A DNA stretch of 64,000 nt from Steroidobacteraceae bacterium (GTDB lineage Bacteria > Pseudomonadota > Gammaproteobacteria > Steroidobacterales > Steroidobacteraceae). Position numbers and translations under genes: made by a program. The DNA lies in assembly GCA_017853555.1 (NCBI GenBank), contig JAFMJH010000004.1, positions 1 through 64,000 of the forward strand. Reading direction: 5' to 3'. Shown piece after piece: positions 52,631 to 61,535 of this stretch (within the stretch, counting starts at the first letter, position 1; each line of letters begins with the position of its first letter). The notes below the pieces were generated by a model that did not search any database, had not been told where the DNA came from, and was given only the letters and a program-made list of their open reading frames with translations.

Positions 52631-53179
52631 ATGATTCAGGTTTCCAGTGCGCAGGTGCTGATGTACCCGAATCACACGCTTACGTTGCTGCTGATCGGTA
52701 CGTATTTCGCACTGCTGTTGATCGGCATGGTGCGGCGCGGCCGGGAGATCTCCGGTCCGTGGCTGTTTCTGTTGCGCAGCTTTTTCCCGAATTGGCGTTT
52801 CTATCACGACATCGGCTACCAACCGCGCTTGTACTGGCGATACGCCGACGATGACGCGCAATGGTCGGATTGGACGCTCTGCATGCCGCGCGCCGCGTTT
52901 CGACCGCGCGATCTGTTTCACAACGCCGACAACAACCTCGCTCTCGCACGTCAAAATCTCGTCGACCATCTGAGTGCCGACGTGCAAGGCCTGCCCGATG
53001 ACGGCGATGCGCGCACCCTCGTCACGTATCGTCTCGTAGACCGGCTGGTACGCGAACAGCTGCAGAGTCGCAGCCTGTCGGTCGCTCGCTATCAATTCCA
53101 AGTGCGTTTGTTGCCCGCCACGCAAGCGCCCGACGACGCCGTCAATCTGCTCACCTCGCCCGAATTGCCATGGAGTTGA
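52631..53179 (+). CDS. uncharacterised protein with one N-terminal TM helix
   Basis: A 182-residue protein starting MIQVSSAQVLMYPN. One TM segment (LTLLLIGTYFALLLIG) is followed by a soluble cytoplasmic domain with FPNWRFYHDIGYQPRLYWRYAD. I do not recognise the family. The ATG 52631 is preceded by GGGTGGGG at a good spacing, which I prefer over GTG 52616. It overlaps the following membrane gene by ten bases, so the two are almost certainly made together. Confidence 0.65.
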   Translation: MIQVSSAQVLMYPNHTLTLLLIGTYFALLLIGMVRRGREISGPWLFLLRSFFPNWRFYHDIGYQPRLYWRYADDDAQWSDWTLCMPRAAFRPRDLFHNADNNLALARQNLVDHLSADVQGLPDDGDARTLVTYRLVDRLVREQLQSRSLSVARYQFQVRLLPATQAPDDAVNLLTSPELPWS

Positions 53180-53967
53180 CCACGCCGTACGCCGCGATTC
53201 GCTGGCTTGAAGCGGCCATCGGCGTCAGTCTGCTGATACAGACCTTCGAATTCCTGCGCATACCGCAGGCAACCGCCGTAACAGGCGTCTGGTCGTGGCC
53301 CGTGCAACGCGCCGATCTTGCACACGCGCAGCGTTGGCTGCGTTCGGTATTCGACGTGCTGTTCGACGCACGGGTCCACCACGCGCATCTGCTGCTGCGC
53401 GTCGTCGCCGCGGCGAGCCTCTTGCTCGGCGGCAGTGCGCTGATCATCGGCTTTCTGTTCGTCGGCACGGTGGTGATCCTCATTCGCTGGCGTGGCGCCT
53501 TCAACGGTGGCAGCGACTTCATGACCATCGTGGTTTTGAGTGGTTTGCTGATCGCGCATCTCGCCGCCGGCGTGATCGAACCGAATCTCGCCTGGCGTGC
53601 AGGACTTTGGTACGTCTGCATCCACGCCGTAACCTCGTATTTCATCTCCGGCGCCATCAAGTTGTGCTCGCCGAACTGGCGCAGCGGTCATGCGCTCACC
53701 ACTTTCCTCGACGGTGGTCTCTATGGACCACTGCCGGTGGGCAGCCTGCTGCGTCGCCCGCGCGTGGCACAACTTTGTGCCTGGGCCTTCATACTTTGGG
53801 AGTGCTGCTTCCCACTCGGCCTCGTGGGGCCCGACTGGGCGATCATGTGGTGCGCGGTCGCAGCAATATTCCATCTGCTGGTCTTCCGGTTTTTCGGCTT
53901 GAACCGATTCTTTTGGGCGTGGGTCGCCAGCTTTCCGGCCATCATCCACTGCGCCGGACAATGGTGA
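53170..53967 (+). CDS. polytopic membrane protein (HTTM-like)
   Basis: A 265-residue protein with about seven TM helices. SYFISGAIKLCSPNWRSGHALTT-type sequence near residue 160 resembles HTTM/vitamin K-dependent carboxylase-like and DoxX-type membrane families, but this is a weak match. It is translationally coupled to the 182-residue protein before it. The two probably form an inner-membrane complex of unknown function. Confidence 0.55.
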   Translation: MELTTPYAAIRWLEAAIGVSLLIQTFEFLRIPQATAVTGVWSWPVQRADLAHAQRWLRSVFDVLFDARVHHAHLLLRVVAAASLLLGGSALIIGFLFVGTVVILIRWRGAFNGGSDFMTIVVLSGLLIAHLAAGVIEPNLAWRAGLWYVCIHAVTSYFISGAIKLCSPNWRSGHALTTFLDGGLYGPLPVGSLLRRPRVAQLCAWAFILWECCFPLGLVGPDWAIMWCAVAAIFHLLVFRFFGLNRFFWAWVASFPAIIHCAGQW

Positions 53968-54021
53968 TTCGATCACCCGATTGCGCGCCGTGATTTCGGC
54001 GGATGCGATACCATCGCTCGC

Positions 54022-54651
54022 ATGTACCGCAAAGCACCCGGCGTACCCGGCCGCCATTGGCTTGAACGACTGCTGTCCTCGCGTGCGCGCCGCGCCGCGA
54101 AGCGCGATTTCCTGTTCTCGCATTTGCCGAAAGGCGGCGTTGCAATCGAGGTCGGCGTATTCGACGGAGATTTTTCGGAACGCATCCTGCACTTCAACGA
54201 ACCGCGCATCCTGCACCTCGTTGACCCCTGGTTTCTCAAGGACGATGGCTCGTTGATCGACGGGCCGACCCAGCATTTCGATTCGACCGCCGAAGCGGCG
54301 GCCAGTCTCGAGGATCAGTATCAAAACATCCAGCGCCGCTTTGCGGCCGAAATCCGCTCCGGTCGCATCGTCGTGCACCGCATGCTCTCCCATGATGCGG
54401 CCCCCCTGTTTCCGGACGAGCATTTCGATTGGGCCTACGTGGATGCCAGTCACTTCTACGACGACGTGAAACGTGACCTCTACGCCTTCTATCCGAAAAT
54501 CCGTCATGGCGGATACATGCTCGGCGACGATTACGATCGGCGCGGCATTTGGGACCACGGCGTCACCCGTGCCGTCGACGAGTTCCGGCGCGTCGAAGCC
54601 GTCGACACCCTCGAACTTCGCAACCATCAGTTTTTGATACGCAAGAGATAA
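54022..54651 (+). CDS. class I SAM-dependent methyltransferase
   Basis: A 209-residue protein of the Methyltransferase_24 type. The SAM-binding motif is AIEVGVFDGDFSERIL near residue 41; the post-I acidic loop is HLVDPWF. FDWAYVDASHFYDDVKRDL and GGYMLGDDYD provide motifs typical of the family. Substrate unknown; relatives modify sugars or small molecules. It begins 54 bases after the membrane pair. Confidence 0.78.
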   Translation: MYRKAPGVPGRHWLERLLSSRARRAAKRDFLFSHLPKGGVAIEVGVFDGDFSERILHFNEPRILHLVDPWFLKDDGSLIDGPTQHFDSTAEAAASLEDQYQNIQRRFAAEIRSGRIVVHRMLSHDAAPLFPDEHFDWAYVDASHFYDDVKRDLYAFYPKIRHGGYMLGDDYDRRGIWDHGVTRAVDEFRRVEAVDTLELRNHQFLIRKR

Positions 54652-54667
54652 CTCACTCGCGACGACC

Positions 54668-55426
54668 ATGAGCATGCTTGCCGGAAAAATCATCACCGTG
54701 ATCGGCAGCTCGAGCGGCATGGGGCGCCAAACCGCGCTGCAACTCGCCTCCCAAGGTGCGACCGTCGTGGTCGGCGCTCGCCGCCTCGATCTTTGCGAGC
54801 AATTGGCGGAGGACATACGGTCGGCGGGCGGTTGCGCAGACGCGCTGCCGATCGATGCGACGGACCCGGGCAGCGTCGAGCATTTCTTCGCCTGCATTCA
54901 AAAAACCCACGGCAGACTCGACGGCGCCTTCAACAACGTCGGCCGGACGTTGGGCAGTTCGCCGACCACCACGACGCCGCTCGAGCGCTTCGAGCAAACA
55001 TTGGCCGTCAATCTGCGATCTACATTTTTATGCATGCAGCAGGAGCTGCGCATGATGCAGCAAAGCGGCGGCGGTGCGATCGTCAACAACAGCTCGATCG
55101 GCGGCACGCGCGGCTTCGCGAACATCCAGGACTACTGCGCCGCCAAATGGGGCGTGATCGGTCTTACCAAAGCCGCAGCCCTCGAGAGTGCGGCGCAGGG
55201 CATCCGCATCAATGTAATCGCTCCCGGTCTCGTCGCCACGGAACGGTTCGAATCCATCCGTACTCAGCAATCGTCTCTGCTCGAATCGCGCCTCAAGGAA
55301 ATCCCGTTGGGCAGACCCGCGGACATGCGCGAGATCGCCGACGCGGTGATTTGGCTGCTGGGACCCGCCTGCGGGTTTCTGACCGGCGCCGTGATCCCGC
55401 TGGACGGTGGGGAGTGCGCCCGATGA
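54668..55426 (+). CDS. short-chain dehydrogenase/reductase
   Basis: A 252-residue classical SDR. Cofactor motif TVIGSSSGMGRQTA near residue 10; NNVG-type strand (AFNNVGRTLG) near 90; catalytic serine in VNNSSIGGTRG; YCAAKWGVIGLTKA gives the YxxxK pair. It should oxidise or reduce an alcohol/ketone using NAD(P). Its stop overlaps the start of a hydrolase (ATGA), which overlaps a third gene, forming a three-gene operon. Confidence 0.88.
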   Translation: MSMLAGKIITVIGSSSGMGRQTALQLASQGATVVVGARRLDLCEQLAEDIRSAGGCADALPIDATDPGSVEHFFACIQKTHGRLDGAFNNVGRTLGSSPTTTTPLERFEQTLAVNLRSTFLCMQQELRMMQQSGGGAIVNNSSIGGTRGFANIQDYCAAKWGVIGLTKAAALESAAQGIRINVIAPGLVATERFESIRTQQSSLLESRLKEIPLGRPADMREIADAVIWLLGPACGFLTGAVIPLDGGECAR

Positions 55427-56283
55427 CAGCCCATGCCGATTGCAATCGCGCGTTCGTGCGCATCGCCGAAGGCTCCATGCATTACCGGCACGCAGGCGAT
55501 GCGACGAGCGGTCGTCGGCCCGTTTGGATGATGCACGCCTCGCCGGCCTCGTCGCGCAGCGTCGAACCGCTGGCACTCGCGGTGGCCGCGCTCGGCGGAC
55601 GTCGCGTGCTTGCGCCGGACACGCCGGGCAATGGCGACTCGGCGCCGCTGCGTTTAGCCGATCCCGAACTCGGTGATTACGCCGATGCGTTTCTGCGCAT
55701 GCTCGATGCATTGCAGATCGACCGCATCGACCTGTACGGATTCCATACCGGAGCGCATATCGGCATCGAGATGGCGCTCCGTCACCCCGACCGCATCGGC
55801 CGATTGGCGCTGGACGGCTTGTTGTGGCTCGAGGCCAAAGAGCGCGAGGACTACCTCGCTCACTACGCCCCGCCGCTCGAGCTCGACCACGCGGGCACCC
55901 AGGTGTTTCGCGCGCTGCAATTCATTCGCGATCAGGCATGGTTCTTCCCTCACTTCAAACGTGATCCGCAGCACAACCTCGGTGGCGGCGCGATGCCGCC
56001 GGAACTGCTGCATACTTTGACCGTCGATCTGCTGAAGGCGGCTTCGACATACCATCTGGCGTACCGCGCGGTGTTTCGACACCAACTTGCAGAACGACTG
56101 CCCAAACTCCGGCAACCGACGTTGCTGATGGCGGACGGCGGCGACCCCACACGCGAATCCGTGCGTCGCGCTGCCGCTCTCGTGCCGGACGCTGCAACCG
56201 CCATCGGAGGCGAAGGCTGGTCACCCGACGGACTGGCCATGAAAGCCAAGCGTATCGTCGAGTTTCTGGATGTCGCCTCATGA
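55423..56283 (+). CDS. alpha/beta hydrolase
   Basis: A 286-residue hydrolase. MMHASPASSRSVEPL lies at the oxyanion position and APDTPGNGDSAP follows. The nucleophile elbow reads LYGFHTGAHIG: GFHTG with histidine instead of serine, as in the window's first gene (GHHTG). It is therefore probably not a simple serine esterase. It is coupled by four-base overlaps to the SDR before it and the secreted hydrolase after it. Confidence 0.78.
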   Translation: MTAHADCNRAFVRIAEGSMHYRHAGDATSGRRPVWMMHASPASSRSVEPLALAVAALGGRRVLAPDTPGNGDSAPLRLADPELGDYADAFLRMLDALQIDRIDLYGFHTGAHIGIEMALRHPDRIGRLALDGLLWLEAKEREDYLAHYAPPLELDHAGTQVFRALQFIRDQAWFFPHFKRDPQHNLGGGAMPPELLHTLTVDLLKAASTYHLAYRAVFRHQLAERLPKLRQPTLLMADGGDPTRESVRRAAALVPDAATAIGGEGWSPDGLAMKAKRIVEFLDVAS

Positions 56284-57230
56284 GAAAGTCCCTGCTCGTC
56301 TGCCTGGCAATCTTTGGTTGCGTCGGCGCGCATGCCGCCGAACTGACGAGCCGCGAACCCTGTACGACCTCCGAAGCGCCCGATCTGCAACGCTACCTCG
56401 CGCGACAGCGCGCTACGGTGGAGAGCGAACAAAAAGCGGCGCGAGCGCAACGTCTGCCGGTACGTTCAATCGACGATCTTGCGCGAGTCGCCCCGACGAA
56501 TGACGATTATTTGGCGCGCAATCGCCCGGGCATTCGTTGCGAACGAATCACGTATCGAGTCGATGGTCTCGCGATCAAAGGATTCCTTTGGTATCCGGGC
56601 GATGTACGCGCCGAGGCGAAGCTGCCGCTGATCGTCTTCAACCGAGGCGGCACGGGCGAAGATTCCAAACTGCGCCCGAACACGCAGTTCGGTTTCGAGC
56701 GATTCGTGCGCGCGGGCTATGTCGTGATCGGATCGCAATACCGCGGCAACGACGGCAGCGAAGGCAAAGACGAGCTCGGCGGCGCCGACGTCGCGGACGT
56801 GCTCGAGTTGGTGAAGATCGGTCGCACCTTGCCGAACGTGGATGCCGACAACGTCTACGCCCTCGGCTACTCGCGCGGAGCCATGATGACGCTGTCGGCG
56901 GTCCGCGACGGAGCACGCTTCAATGCGGTGGCGCTCGTCGGACTACCTGCAGATCTGCGCTCTCGCGGTGACAGACCCGCCGCAGACCTCGCTCACCGAT
57001 CTGCGATCACGTTCGTCGATCGGCTCGATGTCCCGATGCTCTTGTTGCAAGGCAGCGGTGATCCGCTGGTCTCGACGGCCGAGAATACCCTGCCGTTCGC
57101 GAGCGCCCTGCAACGACAGACCAAAACCTATGAGCTCGTCGTCTACGATGGCGATACGCACGGTATCGTTTTCAATGCCGAAGACAAGGATCGTCGCATC
57201 CTCGAGTGGTTCAGGCGCCACGCGCGCTAG
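56280..57230 (+). CDS. secreted alpha/beta hydrolase (prolyl oligopeptidase/dienelactone hydrolase-like)
   Basis: A 316-residue protein with a signal peptide (RKSLLVCLAIFGCVGAHAAE). The catalytic domain has LIVFNRGGTGEDSKL (oxyanion), VVIGSQYRGNDGS, the nucleophile in LGYSRGAMM (GxSxG), a candidate Asp in LLQGSGDPLVS and His in YDGDTHGIVF. It resembles the peptidase S9 domain. Being periplasmic, it may start the degradation of a substrate later handled by the cytoplasmic SDR and hydrolase. Confidence 0.83.
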   Translation: MRKSLLVCLAIFGCVGAHAAELTSREPCTTSEAPDLQRYLARQRATVESEQKAARAQRLPVRSIDDLARVAPTNDDYLARNRPGIRCERITYRVDGLAIKGFLWYPGDVRAEAKLPLIVFNRGGTGEDSKLRPNTQFGFERFVRAGYVVIGSQYRGNDGSEGKDELGGADVADVLELVKIGRTLPNVDADNVYALGYSRGAMMTLSAVRDGARFNAVALVGLPADLRSRGDRPAADLAHRSAITFVDRLDVPMLLLQGSGDPLVSTAENTLPFASALQRQTKTYELVVYDGDTHGIVFNAEDKDRRILEWFRRHAR

Positions 57231-57961
57231 GTCGTCAGTCCGCCACGAGCCGCGACGTATCGACACACGTCGCACTCGACGCCTGATTCGGGCAACACGC
57301 TCGATCGATGGCACTCGACCGCGGCGGCGACGTGCCCGTCCACCCACCCGTCGTCACCCTCGTACGGGATCACCGTCGTATCGAAGCGCATGCACCCGAC
57401 GCCCTGCTCGTAAAAACCGCCGTCCTTGCGACCGTTCACGTACAAAAAATAGCCGATCGGACTGACCGCGAACCCGGCGTGTCGAAACAGCCATTGGTAG
57501 ATTTCCATTTGGCGTTTGTAGCCGGCGCCAAAGCCGCCCTCCAGATCGGGAGTCCCCTGCTTCGAGGTCGATTTGTAATCGACGATATGCAGTTCGCCCG
57601 TCGAACGGTTCTGCCAGATATCGTCTACGGCACCGAAGATCACCGCGCCGGTCGCCGCATGCGTCACCCGCAGGCCTTTGAAGTTGCTCCGCCAAAGATC
57701 GAGCTCAGGATGGGCGTAAGCACGCACGTCCAGGTTTTCCCGCTCCCAGATCGGATGCGACGCCCCGCTGGAACGGATGGCATCGAACTCGTTTTTCAGC
57801 AGCGCATCGGTCGCCACCGCGAGGGTGAGCGGAATGCGTCGCAATCCCTTGAGATCTTGGCTGCGATGCAGATAAAAGCACCGCGGACACTGGGCAAAAT
57901 CTTCCAGCGCCGTGCGCGACAGCGCCAATGGATCGGTGGCAGATTTCTTTTTACGTGGCAT
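57227..57961 (-). CDS. PD-(D/E)XK nuclease (Cas4/RecB-like)
   Basis: A 244-residue protein with TALEDFAQCPRCFYL at the N-terminus (Cys25, Cys28). The nuclease core is FGAVDDIW and ELHIVDYKST (D-x-K), and a QMEIYQWLF helix matches the RecB-type conserved glutamine region. Further cysteines near the C-terminus (CH...ECDVCRY) could build an iron-sulfur or zinc site as in Cas4/AddB. No Cas, helicase or RecBCD gene is beside it. Probably DNA repair or defence. It converges with the S9-like gene, overlapping by four bases. Confidence 0.8.
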   Translation of the reverse strand: MPRKKKSATDPLALSRTALEDFAQCPRCFYLHRSQDLKGLRRIPLTLAVATDALLKNEFDAIRSSGASHPIWERENLDVRAYAHPELDLWRSNFKGLRVTHAATGAVIFGAVDDIWQNRSTGELHIVDYKSTSKQGTPDLEGGFGAGYKRQMEIYQWLFRHAGFAVSPIGYFLYVNGRKDGGFYEQGVGCMRFDTTVIPYEGDDGWVDGHVAAAVECHRSSVLPESGVECDVCRYVAARGGLTT

Positions 57962-58040
57962 GTTGTAATGGTATCGAAACCAAAATCATACTGGATCACC
58001 GGCTCAGCTTTTGAGCCACCGTCAAAGCAAGGTATTTCGC

Positions 58041-58439
58041 ATGCGTAGCCTCTACTCGTCGCTGCTCGTACCAGCGCTGCTCTGTGCCACCGCCGCTTGC
58101 ACGCCGACTCCGGACGATTCGGTGCAGCTGCGCCCGCCGGGATTCACGAAGTTCGACGAGTATGCGGCGCGACAACGCGTGGTCGCCGAGCTCGAGCCGG
58201 CGAGCTACGAGTCGGTCGGCAAACCGTACGGCTGCACGCCCGATTGCCGCGATCGCTCACTGGGCTTCGAAGCGGCCAAGCGGCAATGGGCGGCGATCGG
58301 AACCTGCACATGGGATGACGACGCTTTGCCGAAGGACGAGTCCCGCTTTCAGCAGGGTTGCGACGCGTACATCGAAGCGCTCGAGACGCGTATCGCGAAA
58401 TTGCGACGCGAGCATCTCGAGGGTCGCGAGAGCGGCTGA
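58041..58439 (+). CDS. small lipoprotein of unknown function
   Basis: A 132-residue protein. The signal with lipobox ends at ATAAC (Cys20), so it is membrane-anchored. The mature part has four cysteines (GCTPDC, GTCTW, QGCDAY) that may form disulfides, and a C-terminal helix rich in charged residues. Family not recognised. AAGG eight bases before ATG 58041 supports this start. It converges with the aldo/keto reductase gene seven bases away. Confidence 0.65.
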   Translation: MRSLYSSLLVPALLCATAACTPTPDDSVQLRPPGFTKFDEYAARQRVVAELEPASYESVGKPYGCTPDCRDRSLGFEAAKRQWAAIGTCTWDDDALPKDESRFQQGCDAYIEALETRIAKLRREHLEGRESG

Positions 58440-58446
58440 CGCCGGA

Positions 58447-59370
58447 TCAAGCCGGCAGAGCGTCCCAAAAAGCTTCCATACGCGTGCGCAGGGCGGCATC
58501 GGGCAGCCGGCCGCGGGCAACCCCGAGATTGTCCTCGAGGTTGGCGCGCTGCGTCATGCCCGGGATCGCACAGGTGACGGCAGGGTGCGACACCACGTAT
58601 TTCAGAAAAAACTGTCCCCAGCTCGTCGCATCGAATTCTTTGGCCCAGTCGGGCAGAGCGACGCCGCGAACGCGCGAGAACAAGTTGCCCGCGCGACGCC
58701 CGCCGAACGGTACGTTGACGAGCACTGCGACCCCGCGGTCGGCCGCGATCGGCAGCAATTCTTCGGCGGCACCGCGATTGCCGATCGAATAGTCGAGTTG
58801 CACGAAATCCAGCGTTTCGCGACGCAGGATGGTGGCAAGTTCAGCGTACTGCGTGTCGGTCCAGGTCGTGACGCCCAGGTAGCGAATGCGCTTCTCGGTG
58901 ACACGCTCGCGCAGCAGCGGCAACAACACGGCAGTACCGATGAGATTGTGCACCTGCACCAGGTCGATCACTTTGGTTTGCAATCGGGCAAACGACTCTT
59001 CAAGCATGGCCGCGCCTTCTTCGCGCGTGCCGCTCGCGGCGGTGACCTTGGTGGCGATGAATGCCTGATCGCGATTGCCGAGTTCGGCGAGCAACGCGCC
59101 GATCACGCGCTCCGACTCGCGGTAGGCGGGCGCAGTATCGATGACTTTGGCGCCGTTCCGGGTCAGGGACTGCAACACCTCTTTGCGCGCAGCGCGCTCT
59201 TCAGGCGTGGATGGGCTGTAGTTGTTTGTACCGACACCGATCACCGGCAAACGCTCGCCACTCTTGGGGATGCGCTTGGCAAGCAACGGCGATTCCGCGG
59301 CGACGGCCACGCTCGCACAGGCTGCGGCTGCAACACCGATTTTCAGCGCTTCGCGACGATGGATTTTCAT
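58447..59370 (-). CDS. aldo/keto reductase, exported
   Basis: A 307-residue AKR. It begins with a Tat-like signal (HRREALKIGVAAAACASVA). The catalytic tetrad is visible: Asp and Tyr in VIDTAPAYRESE, Lys in FIATKV, His in DLVQVHNLIG. C-terminal nucleotide-binding residues follow IPGMTQRANLEDNL. It would reduce aldehydes or ketones with NADPH. Periplasmic export of an NADPH-dependent enzyme is unusual, so the signal may be used differently. It overlaps the quinone oxidoreductase gene by four bases. Confidence 0.83.
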   Translation of the reverse strand: MKIHRREALKIGVAAAACASVAVAAESPLLAKRIPKSGERLPVIGVGTNNYSPSTPEERAARKEVLQSLTRNGAKVIDTAPAYRESERVIGALLAELGNRDQAFIATKVTAASGTREEGAAMLEESFARLQTKVIDLVQVHNLIGTAVLLPLLRERVTEKRIRYLGVTTWTDTQYAELATILRRETLDFVQLDYSIGNRGAAEELLPIAADRGVAVLVNVPFGGRRAGNLFSRVRGVALPDWAKEFDATSWGQFFLKYVVSHPAVTCAIPGMTQRANLEDNLGVARGRLPDAALRTRMEAFWDALPA

Positions 59371-60359
59371 GCGGAACAATCTACCACGATCTTGCCGACC
59401 GCTTCACGCGCCAACAATTTCGCGATCGCCTCCCCTCCTTTGGCAAGCGGATACCGCGCTGAAATCCGCGGACGGATTTTGCCGGATGCATGCAACGCGA
59501 CCAGCGCACGCATGTTCGCCTGATGCTGCAGCGGCTGCTGCGTGCGGGCAGCGCCCCAAAACACGCCGCGGATGTCGCAGCCTTTCAAAAGTGGCAGGTT
59601 CAACGGCAGCCTGGGGATGCCGGCAGGAAACCCGACGACGAGGTATCGCCCCTTCCAAGCCACACAGCGCAGCGCCGGCTCGGCGTAATCACCGCCAACC
59701 GGGTCGTAGATCACGTCGGCACCACGCGCACCGCAGACCTCTTTGAACATGGCTGCCAAAGACTTTTGATCGACCGCGTCGCGCGGATAGACGACGGTGT
59801 GATGCGCACCATGCTCGCGCGCGACCGCCACTTTGGCCTCGGACGACGCCGCGGCGATGACGTTTGCACCGAGCGCCCGTCCGAGTTCCACCGCGGCCAG
59901 GCCGACACCTCCGGCCGCACCGAGCACGAGCAGCGTCTCGCCGGGCTGCAATTCGCCGCGATTCACGAGGGCGTGATACGACGTGCCGTAGGTCGCCACC
60001 AACGCCGCGCCCACCTCGAACGGCATGGAGTCCGGCATCGGCATACACGCGTCGACGTCCGCGACGAGCTGCTCGGCGAGCCCCCCGTACGGCACGGTCG
60101 CTATGACTCGATCGCCCACTCGCAACGCATCGACCTCTTGGCCGACGGCCTCGACCACGCCCGACACCTCGAGGCCGGGCGCAAAGGGACGCGGCGGGCG
60201 AAATTGGTATTTGTCTTCGATGATCAACGCGTCCGGGTAGTTGATGCCGCAATTGCGAACGGCAATGCGCACTTGGCCGACGCCTATGGAAGGTTCGGGC
60301 AACTCCCGCAAGACGAGAGTCTCGGGGCCACCCGCCATCACGCTGAGCAAGGCTCTCAT
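59367..60359 (-). CDS. zinc-independent NADPH:quinone oxidoreductase (MDR family)
   Basis: A 330-residue medium-chain dehydrogenase/reductase. The N-terminal GroES-like domain has CGINYPDALIIEDKYQFRPP and FAPGLEVSGVVEAVG. The Rossmann motif is LVLGAAGGVGLAAVELG. Catalytic zinc ligands are absent, as in QOR-type enzymes. It reduces quinones or enals with NADPH. Co-translated with the aldo/keto reductase; together they could detoxify reactive carbonyls. Confidence 0.87.
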   Translation of the reverse strand: MRALLSVMAGGPETLVLRELPEPSIGVGQVRIAVRNCGINYPDALIIEDKYQFRPPRPFAPGLEVSGVVEAVGQEVDALRVGDRVIATVPYGGLAEQLVADVDACMPMPDSMPFEVGAALVATYGTSYHALVNRGELQPGETLLVLGAAGGVGLAAVELGRALGANVIAAASSEAKVAVAREHGAHHTVVYPRDAVDQKSLAAMFKEVCGARGADVIYDPVGGDYAEPALRCVAWKGRYLVVGFPAGIPRLPLNLPLLKGCDIRGVFWGAARTQQPLQHQANMRALVALHASGKIRPRISARYPLAKGGEAIAKLLAREAVGKIVVDCSA

Positions 60360-60461
60360 GGGAAATCCTGTGCCGTTGTTTTGGCGACCAGTATGCTCCG
60401 ATCCGCCGGACGGCGGGCACGGGATGGCAGGGATCGACCAGTTGCGTTAGCCTCACCCCTG

Positions 60462-61535
60462 ATGAGTCCGTATTTTTACGTCGTGCCTGTGTTTTTCGTG
60501 CTGATCGCGCTCGAGTTTCTGGTCGCACGCAGGCGCGGGGTGCGTCTTTACGGCCTGCAGGATACGGTCACTTCGATCAACGCAGGGATGGTCAGCCAGT
60601 TCGTAAACGTGCTCGGCGGCGCCGTGAGTGTCGTGATGTACGCGTGGCTGGTCGAGCGCTTCGGTCTTTTCGTCTGGGACGAATCGAACCTTGCCGTCTG
60701 GGTGGTCGGTCTCGTGTCGTATGACTTCTGTTACTACTGGGTCCACCGCGCGGGACACGAAGTGAACGTGCTTTGGGCTGCGCACGTGATCCATCACAGC
60801 AGCGAAGACTTCAATCTGGCGACCGCGCTGCGCCAGTCTGCGACCGGATTTTATTTTCGGTGGGTATTTTATGTGCCGCTCGCGGTACTGGGGTTCTCGA
60901 CCAAAATGTTCGTGGTACTCGGTCTCATCGACCTGCTGTACCAATACTGGGTGCACACGCAGTTGATCGGTCGCCTGGGCGTACTCGAGCGATTTCTGGT
61001 GACCCCATCGAACCATCGGGTTCATCACGGCCAGAACGACTACTGCATCGATCGCAACTACGGCGGCATCTTCAGCGTCTGGGACAAGTTGTTCGGCACC
61101 TACGCCGACGAGCGCCCCGAAGAAAAAGTCGTCTACGGCGTTCGAAAGCCGCTGCGAAGCTGGGACCCCGTGTGGGGCAACCTTCACCATTATTTCGTCA
61201 TCGGACGACTCGTGCGGGCTGCACCGACCCTGAGAGAGAAACTCGGACATATTTTCGGCCCTCCGCGTGGCGCTCTGCATCTCTCCTCGATCGGTGAACG
61301 CCCGTTTCGCGCCGAAGAGTTCACCCCGTTCACCACGCCTGCACCGAGGTTCATGAACGTGATCGGGATATTTTCGACTCTGCTCGGTGCGGCACTTTTG
61401 ATGACTCTGTACGTCATCACTCCGGAACTTTCCTATTGGCAACGGCTCGCCTACTCCGCACTGATGCTGGCATTCTTCAGTGCAGTCGGGGCGCTTTGGA
61501 TGCATCCGCGCATCCTCGGAGCGGCCCGTCGATAG
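60462..61535 (+). CDS. fatty acid hydroxylase/sterol desaturase-family membrane enzyme
   Basis: A 357-residue integral membrane di-iron enzyme. The histidine clusters are YYWVHRAGHE, AAHVIHHSSE and NHRVHHGQND, with a further HH in NLHHYF. The iron-binding set matches the superfamily (HxxxH, HxxHH, HxxHH). It would hydroxylate or desaturate a lipid using O2. Upstream the quinone oxidoreductase gene is divergent; downstream a small membrane protein overlaps its end by 56 bases. Confidence 0.88.
   Translation: MSPYFYVVPVFFVLIALEFLVARRRGVRLYGLQDTVTSINAGMVSQFVNVLGGAVSVVMYAWLVERFGLFVWDESNLAVWVVGLVSYDFCYYWVHRAGHEVNVLWAAHVIHHSSEDFNLATALRQSATGFYFRWVFYVPLAVLGFSTKMFVVLGLIDLLYQYWVHTQLIGRLGVLERFLVTPSNHRVHHGQNDYCIDRNYGGIFSVWDKLFGTYADERPEEKVVYGVRKPLRSWDPVWGNLHHYFVIGRLVRAAPTLREKLGHIFGPPRGALHLSSIGERPFRAEEFTPFTTPAPRFMNVIGIFSTLLGAALLMTLYVITPELSYWQRLAYSALMLAFFSAVGALWMHPRILGAARR

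Noticed and set aside
59490-60461. A plus-strand extension upstream of the sterol desaturase frame
   Set aside because: It runs antisense to the quinone oxidoreductase gene; the real protein starts at ATG 60462 where hydrophobic sequence begins.
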